This document shows positions 5,638-10,836 of a DNA stretch of 10,836 nucleotides, in pieces. Made by a program: the position numbers and the translations under genes. The notes under the pieces are model-generated. The model had not been told where the DNA came from. It did not search any database and saw only the letters and a program-made list of their open reading frames with translations. Where the stretch lies: NCBI GenBank assembly GCA_902984215.1, contig CADWAF010000279.1, positions 1 to 10,836 of the forward strand. The letters run 5' to 3'. The stretch comes from Willaertia magna. Taxonomy: Eukaryota; Heterolobosea; Eutetramitea; Acrasida; Naegleriidae. The stretch's first letter is position 1. Each line of letters opens with the position of its first letter.

Positions 5638-8600
5638 ATGAAACATCAATACTTGGATTTATTTAATCAATCCGGCGCTAAACAACATTTATTGTTAGAT
5701 TTGAATGGTATTATCGAATATGCCTTTGATAATACTGGTTTAGATTGGGAAGAACACGGAGGACAATGGCTTCACTTGTTCTTCCTATGTGAAAAATTTA
5801 TTAAAGACCTTCTTGTAAGAAATGCAAGAGTAGATATTATTTGGTTTGAAAATGATTCAAAACAACATTCTACAAATAATTTCTTAGATGTTAGTATCGA
5901 GTTAGCCAAGAAATTATTATTCCAACATGTGAAATCTTATTTTTCATCACTAGAAGATACTAAAGTTGGGTGCTACTCTTTTTTAAGTAGAAAAAGTAAA
6001 GAATTTTCTGAATTTGTAAGAATGCAAAGACCAATAGGTATTTTCACTTCAAGTAGAGAGGAAGTATTCATGCATTACTGTTTATCTAAATTATTTATTT
6101 GTGTTTACACAAATATTGAATTTAAGGGAAATTCATTATTTGGTTTTGAACATTCATTAGGTAGCGCTAATAATGACGTTGCCTTAGAAGGATATATTAG
6201 TGATAATAATAGAATAGAAGAAAAAGAAACACTTATTCTTGATGATAATAGTAAATTAGGAATTTGTAGTAAAAAATTGGAATTATTTATTACAATTTGT
6301 AAAGATTTAATTGAGGATAGTGAATCTTTCTTTTATTCACAAATAGTTATTGCTACAATATTACTTCAATCAACTATTCCTTTACAAGATCGTTGTCAAA
6401 GATTAAATGTGAAATTTAATGGATTTAATAGTTATTTATTAAATGTTTATTCCAAATTAAACAAATTGAATAATTTATTTGATTTCTTTATAAATAATAA
6501 CGAATTTAAATCATTAGATTTAGTGGATTTATTTGACGGTAGATTAGCTCATCAACTAATCGCTTTACATTTAGAAAAGAGTAATTCTTCACTATTAGAA
6601 TTTGATTGGCCTGAAGTTTTGAAAGAAAAATGGTCACAAATTATCTCTTTATTAAAAGATAAAATTATAAAAGAAGAAACTTTAACAATTTTAGGTGAAA
6701 GTTGTTCTAAAGAATTTAATTACAAATTCAAGTCAGAAAAAATTTTACCAATTGAACACTCCTTAATTTCGAAACTACATGTTTGGAATGATAATAATGT
6801 AGTTGAAGACAGTTCTAAATTACCAATATTTAGAGATTTTTATCATTGGCATAATTCTGTATTATTAAATCATCACAGTACAATATCTGAATGGAAGAGA
6901 CAACGAGATTTAGAACAAATGAAAAGAATGACATCAAGTATATTTAAAACTCATGATACATCAGATATATTAGTTGAACCATTATTACAAGTTAAAGAAA
7001 TTGTAAAAAAGAAACCAGAAAAAGTTACAAAATTACAAGTTGACTTAAAAGAGAAATCAGTTTTAGAAGAAATTGAAAGTTATGTAGAAAAAGTTAAAAA
7101 TCACAAAACAAATAATTTAAAAAAGATTATAGAAAAACAATCTCAAGTTTTTATTAAGTTGTCATCAGAAATTTATAAGATATATCACAATCTTCCAAGC
7201 TTTATTCCACAAGGCACAAAAGATAAAATGTTTGATGTATTTATACAATCTCTTTATTTACAAATCCCTCCATTAGATACAAAGAGTATGCCTTCCAAAG
7301 AAAATGCATTTCATATTAATTGTTGGATTAGATTTATAGCTTCTTATTTAGAATTTGTTAATTATTCTGAAAATAAGAAATATTTCGAAACATTAATTGA
7401 TAGAGCCCTTGAATATGGATTTTGTGCAACAGCAGAATGTATTTCAATGAAGTTCTTTAAGAAATCTCTTAAATTACAAAACCAACAAGATGATTTAAAT
7501 CCTAATGAGTTATACCTAGAATACTATGATAAAATGAATCAATTGCCTGATATTAGATTATTTACAGAGTTTAAGGGTTGTGAAGATATTGTTGATGATT
7601 TATTGAAGAAAAAAGAGAGTCTATTAAGTTCATTCAAATCTAAACAAGAAAATGAGAAAGTATTATGTGAACAATATAGACAAAATGAAATCCATTTGAA
7701 ATTGATTAGTAATTTACAATTTGTTCCAGATAAATGGCAGAAAAAGGTTTTACGTCATATTCATGATGATAAATCTTTATTGGTTAGTGTGCCAACATCA
7801 AATGGTAAAACATTTATTTCTTATTACATTGCAGAGAAAATGTTAAGGGAGAGTGATGATTCTGTAATTTGTTACGTTCTTCCAAACAAATCCTTAATTA
7901 ACCAGGTTTATTGTGAACTTTACAATATGTTTTCTAAACGTAACAAGAATGTAGTTGGTATGTCAACTAAGGAGTCAAGAATTAATGAATTTACTTGTCA
8001 AATCTTAGTAATTATTCCAGCAATGTTGGAAATTTATTTATTAGCTACAGGAAAAGAAGCAACAGAATGGAAGAAGAAAATTAAATATTTAGTATTGGAT
8101 GAAATCCATTGTATTGAATCAGATGATAGTGGAGCTACCTATGAACACTTAATTAATTTAACAGATTGTCCAATCATTGGTTTATCAGCAACATTAGGTA
8201 ATTTAGATCAATTTTCTGAGTGGATCACAAAGGATAGTAAAAGAGAATTAGAAGTAGTATCTTATGACCATCGTTATAACCCTTTAGAGTATAATATATA
8301 CGATTCTATGTCTTTGGGCAAAATTCATCCATTAGCTGTTTTAAATCCATATAAAATTATTAAGAGTGAAATTAAAAATCTACAAATATTCTCTTTAGGA
8401 GAGTGTAATCAATTAAGAAAGGATGTTGAATCTTTTGGTAATGAAAAACTACAAACTCTCTTTAAAGAGAATTGTAATACTGGCGAACTTAAGACAGATT
8501 TATTGTCACCAATCACCTGGAGTGATTGTAAAAGATATAGAAAAAAACATTTGAAGATTATTCAAGATTTAGTTGAAGAAAATACAGAAGAAAATAAGGA

Positions 8601-10836
8601 AATATTATTAAAGTTATTTGAAGTATCTAGAAAGTCATACAAAGAATCATATGATAAATTAAAAGTTTATTGTTCAGAACAAAACATTGAAAGCAATAAG
8701 TTCTATAACGATAATGTAATATCCTTAGTAGAATGTCTTAAAAGAGAAAAGAAATTATCTGCAATTATGTTTGTTTTCAGTAAATATTCCATTGATAGTA
8801 GTTTGAAAAAACTTTTAGATCATTTAACTGATTCAAACACCCACTTGTGGTACTCAGACGAAGAAAGAGACTCTGCTCTCCAAGAAATTGAAAAAACTAT
8901 TCATTACTTTTCAACAATAGATCACAAAATAGAGCCTGAATATATTGAAGCCCTTAGAGTAGGTGTTGCAGCTCATTATGCTTCATTAGATGGTGTTTAT
9001 CAAAAAGAAATTGAAAGACTATTCCGTATGAGAAAGTTACCTTTTATTTTAGCAACAAGTACTTTAGCTCTAGGTATAAATATGCCTTGTCGTACCGTTG
9101 TAATCGGAGGAAAATCAATTTATATGTCTAATGTGATTTTCAAACAATGTTGTGGTCGTGCTGGTAGAAGAGGTTATGATCATTTGGGTAATGTAGTTCT
9201 ATTTGGGTTATCTGCTTCAACAATTAATAGATATCTATTATCTGAGTCACCTTCTTTATTAGGAACTAATGCAATAACTCCTTCTTTTGTTTTACGATTA
9301 TTTACATCCCTTAATGAGGCAGATCTTGAAAGGTACGCAAAGAAAGAACAACCATTAAAAGAAACAATGATTAACCGTATTCAAAGAGTAATTGAAAATC
9401 CTTTAAGCTCAGTTAGTATGAATAAGATAGAAAATGTTAGTAAGAAAATGAAATACTATGTAAGATTCGCTGTTGAATTTTTACGTCAATTTGAATTAAT
9501 TAATCAAAAAGGTCAACCATTACAAAGAACAAGTATTATAAGTCATCTATTTTATCAAGAACCTTTCAATTTTATGTTCTTGCACTTGTTACAATTAAAC
9601 TCCAAATTTAAATTCTTTGATCATCTAATTGATAAGAAAACTGGAACAATGGATCCTCAACATGCCTTAATATTATTTACTCACTTATTTGCGAGAAATC
9701 ATACATTTAAAAACAAATCACAAATATTACCACCTTTAAGTGTTAACTTCCCTGCATGTTCTAAAGCCTTAACAGAATATTGTGAAAATGTATTACAAAT
9801 ATTTAGTAACTTCTCATCATGTTATGCAAAAGATAATAAGGAAGAGATTTCAGATTATTATTTACCTTTAAGTGGTGTTTCAAACTTTATTATAGATAAA
9901 TCATTAGATGTTAAGACTGTTCCAGTTGTAAAAAATAGCGTTCCAGAAGTAAAGAAAGAAGAAGAAGTTAAAAAGAATGATTCTATTGATGAAATAACTT
10001 GGGATGACAGTGAAGATGATGTTATTTCATGGGATGATGGTGATAATGAAGAAAATGTTGTTCCTCCTCCTTCCAACTCAGATAATCTAATTGTTGACAA
10101 TAATAATGAAATAGTCACAGAAAAGAAGGAAGAAACAATTATTATTGATTCATTAAGAAAATTATCTAATTATCCAAAGATAGATTGTACTTCAATTTTT
10201 GCTGGCCTTTCAGGTAATTTAGATTATGAATACAATAATGCAGAACATTTCATTAAAACTTTAAAACATACAATCCTTTTAGATAAAACAATGATACCAA
10301 TTGAAGATATTGACAGTAATTCATTAGATGCAGTTTTAATTAAATTCTATTCAAATGCCAATTTAGAACAATTATTTAAAGAAAGTTCCTTTTCAACTAT
10401 GAATTCTCTCTTTACATATCTTGAAAATTCAATTGGAGATATGAAGAAAGTAAAATCAAGTATTGTTAATGAATCATTATTACCTTTCTTTTTATCAGAA
10501 GATTTAGAGAGTATGACAAACCACGATATTTTGAATAATATGGCAGATTTAATTGCAGAAAGATATAGTTTCCATGAAAGAGCCAAGACATTTGCCTTCG
10601 CATTAAGACGTTTCCAAAATATGTCAATGAAAGTATTATTTAATTGGCTTAATAGTAATAGTTTAGAAATGAATTTAAAGAAATATTTTCATGTTGTTAA
10701 TATGAGTTTAACAGAGAAAGTGAGTGACAGAATGCTTGATAAAATTGTCTATTTAATTGTAAAGGATTTAACAGAAAAGTTCCATCATCCATTTTTGAAA
10801 GGTTTACAAACATTAATTAAGAGATTTACACAATTT
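5638..10836 (+). CDS. DDX60: DDX60-like Ski2-type DExH RNA helicase, 3' end outside window
   Basis: An uninterrupted frame of 1733 codons runs to the window edge with no stop; vertebrate DDX60 is about 1700 residues, so probably little is missing. The N-terminus looks like the PIN-like domain of this family: a strand L-L-L-D21 and a later strand V-D-I-I-W-F-E71-N-D73. After a long helical, Lys-rich middle come the helicase motifs: F-x-P-D-x-W-Q (695-701); motif I S-V-P-T-S-N-G-K-T (717-725); Ia L-P-N-K-S-L-I (748-754); DEIH 821-824; SAT 850-852; motif IV region 1042-1050; G-V-A-A-H (1109-1113); motif V A-T-S-T-L-A-L-G-I-N-M-P (1139-1150); and motif VI Q1170-C-C-G-R-A-G-R-R-G1179. ATPase residues are intact. 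An acidic insert (about 1435-1500) carries two W-D-D motifs. Vertebrate DDX60 is an interferon-induced antiviral and translation-related factor; here, RNA binding and unwinding is the safe inference. The start follows eight A residues. Confidence 0.93.
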   Translation, partial: MKHQYLDLFNQSGAKQHLLLDLNGIIEYAFDNTGLDWEEHGGQWLHLFFLCEKFIKDLLVRNARVDIIWFENDSKQHSTNNFLDVSIELAKKLLFQHVKSYFSSLEDTKVGCYSFLSRKSKEFSEFVRMQRPIGIFTSSREEVFMHYCLSKLFICVYTNIEFKGNSLFGFEHSLGSANNDVALEGYISDNNRIEEKETLILDDNSKLGICSKKLELFITICKDLIEDSESFFYSQIVIATILLQSTIPLQDRCQRLNVKFNGFNSYLLNVYSKLNKLNNLFDFFINNNEFKSLDLVDLFDGRLAHQLIALHLEKSNSSLLEFDWPEVLKEKWSQIISLLKDKIIKEETLTILGESCSKEFNYKFKSEKILPIEHSLISKLHVWNDNNVVEDSSKLPIFRDFYHWHNSVLLNHHSTISEWKRQRDLEQMKRMTSSIFKTHDTSDILVEPLLQVKEIVKKKPEKVTKLQVDLKEKSVLEEIESYVEKVKNHKTNNLKKIIEKQSQVFIKLSSEIYKIYHNLPSFIPQGTKDKMFDVFIQSLYLQIPPLDTKSMPSKENAFHINCWIRFIASYLEFVNYSENKKYFETLIDRALEYGFCATAECISMKFFKKSLKLQNQQDDLNPNELYLEYYDKMNQLPDIRLFTEFKGCEDIVDDLLKKKESLLSSFKSKQENEKVLCEQYRQNEIHLKLISNLQFVPDKWQKKVLRHIHDDKSLLVSVPTSNGKTFISYYIAEKMLRESDDSVICYVLPNKSLINQVYCELYNMFSKRNKNVVGMSTKESRINEFTCQILVIIPAMLEIYLLATGKEATEWKKKIKYLVLDEIHCIESDDSGATYEHLINLTDCPIIGLSATLGNLDQFSEWITKDSKRELEVVSYDHRYNPLEYNIYDSMSLGKIHPLAVLNPYKIIKSEIKNLQIFSLGECNQLRKDVESFGNEKLQTLFKENCNTGELKTDLLSPITWSDCKRYRKKHLKIIQDLVEENTEENKEILLKLFEVSRKSYKESYDKLKVYCSEQNIESNKFYNDNVISLVECLKREKKLSAIMFVFSKYSIDSSLKKLLDHLTDSNTHLWYSDEERDSALQEIEKTIHYFSTIDHKIEPEYIEALRVGVAAHYASLDGVYQKEIERLFRMRKLPFILATSTLALGINMPCRTVVIGGKSIYMSNVIFKQCCGRAGRRGYDHLGNVVLFGLSASTINRYLLSESPSLLGTNAITPSFVLRLFTSLNEADLERYAKKEQPLKETMINRIQRVIENPLSSVSMNKIENVSKKMKYYVRFAVEFLRQFELINQKGQPLQRTSIISHLFYQEPFNFMFLHLLQLNSKFKFFDHLIDKKTGTMDPQHALILFTHLFARNHTFKNKSQILPPLSVNFPACSKALTEYCENVLQIFSNFSSCYAKDNKEEISDYYLPLSGVSNFIIDKSLDVKTVPVVKNSVPEVKKEEEVKKNDSIDEITWDDSEDDVISWDDGDNEENVVPPPSNSDNLIVDNNNEIVTEKKEETIIIDSLRKLSNYPKIDCTSIFAGLSGNLDYEYNNAEHFIKTLKHTILLDKTMIPIEDIDSNSLDAVLIKFYSNANLEQLFKESSFSTMNSLFTYLENSIGDMKKVKSSIVNESLLPFFLSEDLESMTNHDILNNMADLIAERYSFHERAKTFAFALRRFQNMSMKVLFNWLNSNSLEMNLKKYFHVVNMSLTEKVSDRMLDKIVYLIVKDLTEKFHHPFLKGLQTLIKRFTQF
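9994..10047 (+). repeat. Coding duplication: two I-[ST]-W-D-D motifs 30 bases apart
   Basis: Codons 1453-1460 (I-T-W-D-D-S-E-D) and 1463-1470 (I-S-W-D-D-G-D-N) of the DDX60-like protein repeat at exactly ten residues. Both copies have an aliphatic residue two before Trp and two Asp after it. They sit in an acidic, probably disordered segment, so they are better read as paired short linear motifs than as part of a fold. Confidence 0.6.

Noticed and set aside
9858..10586. Two minus-strand open frames (9858-10118 and 10347-10586) within the helicase gene
   Set aside because: Both are opposite helicase coding sequence; the first is Ser/Thr-rich because it is antisense to the acidic insert.
1..10836. 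Ciliate-type genetic code
   Set aside because: The three genes whose ends are in the window stop at TAA, TAA and TGA where the homology or composition ends, and long genes contain no internal stops, so the standard code fits.
5638..10836. Viral or transposon helicase
   Set aside because: The order of motifs, the PIN-like start and the F-x-P-D-x-W-Q and G-R-A-G-R-R-G-Y-D-x-x-G-N-V segments fit cellular DDX60; there are no neighbouring capsid, integrase or transposase genes and no terminal repeats.

Overview
The window looks like nuclear DNA of a free-living amoeboid protist, most likely a heterolobosean such as Naegleria. The evidence is strongly AT-rich sequence, long intron-free genes packed 58 to 259 bases apart on both strands, asparagine-rich low-complexity tracts inside conserved proteins, ordinary TAA and TGA stops, and clearly eukaryotic proteins. 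Assignment to a genus is inference; no marker gene is present.

Layout, left to right. (A) 1-1030, minus strand: the 5' part of an unrecognised acidic, coiled-coil-like protein that runs off the left edge; its first codons seem to be out of frame by one base. (B) 1117-2745, minus: a 542-residue F-box-like protein with no recognisable substrate domain. (C) 2897-4753, plus: a FIGNL1 (fidgetin-like 1) AAA ATPase, with both the RAD51-binding segment and the full ATPase core visible. (D) 4812-5378, minus: a small tyrosine-rich protein with a cysteine/histidine cluster in its C-terminal half. (E) 5638 to the right edge, plus: a DDX60-type Ski2-like RNA helicase, 1733 residues in the window without a stop, so its 3' end lies outside.

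A and B are in tandem, B and C are divergent across 151 bases, C and D converge on 58 bases, and D and E diverge across 259 bases. The B/C gap has an 11-base perfect inverted repeat and a 12-base direct repeat. The D/E gap has several short palindromes. All five genes have a run of four to eight A residues directly before the start codon, which helps fix the starts and supports a start at 1030 for gene A.

I see no operon-like shared pathway. FIGNL1 acts on recombination filaments and microtubule-related AAA chemistry, DDX60 on RNA, and the F-box protein probably in ubiquitin ligation. The points most worth following are the DDX60 homologue with two tandem acidic-tryptophan motifs, the conserved FxxA motif in the amoeba FIGNL1, the Cys/Tyr-rich orphan, and the frame break at the start of gene A. 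I found no RNA genes, mobile elements or CRISPR arrays.
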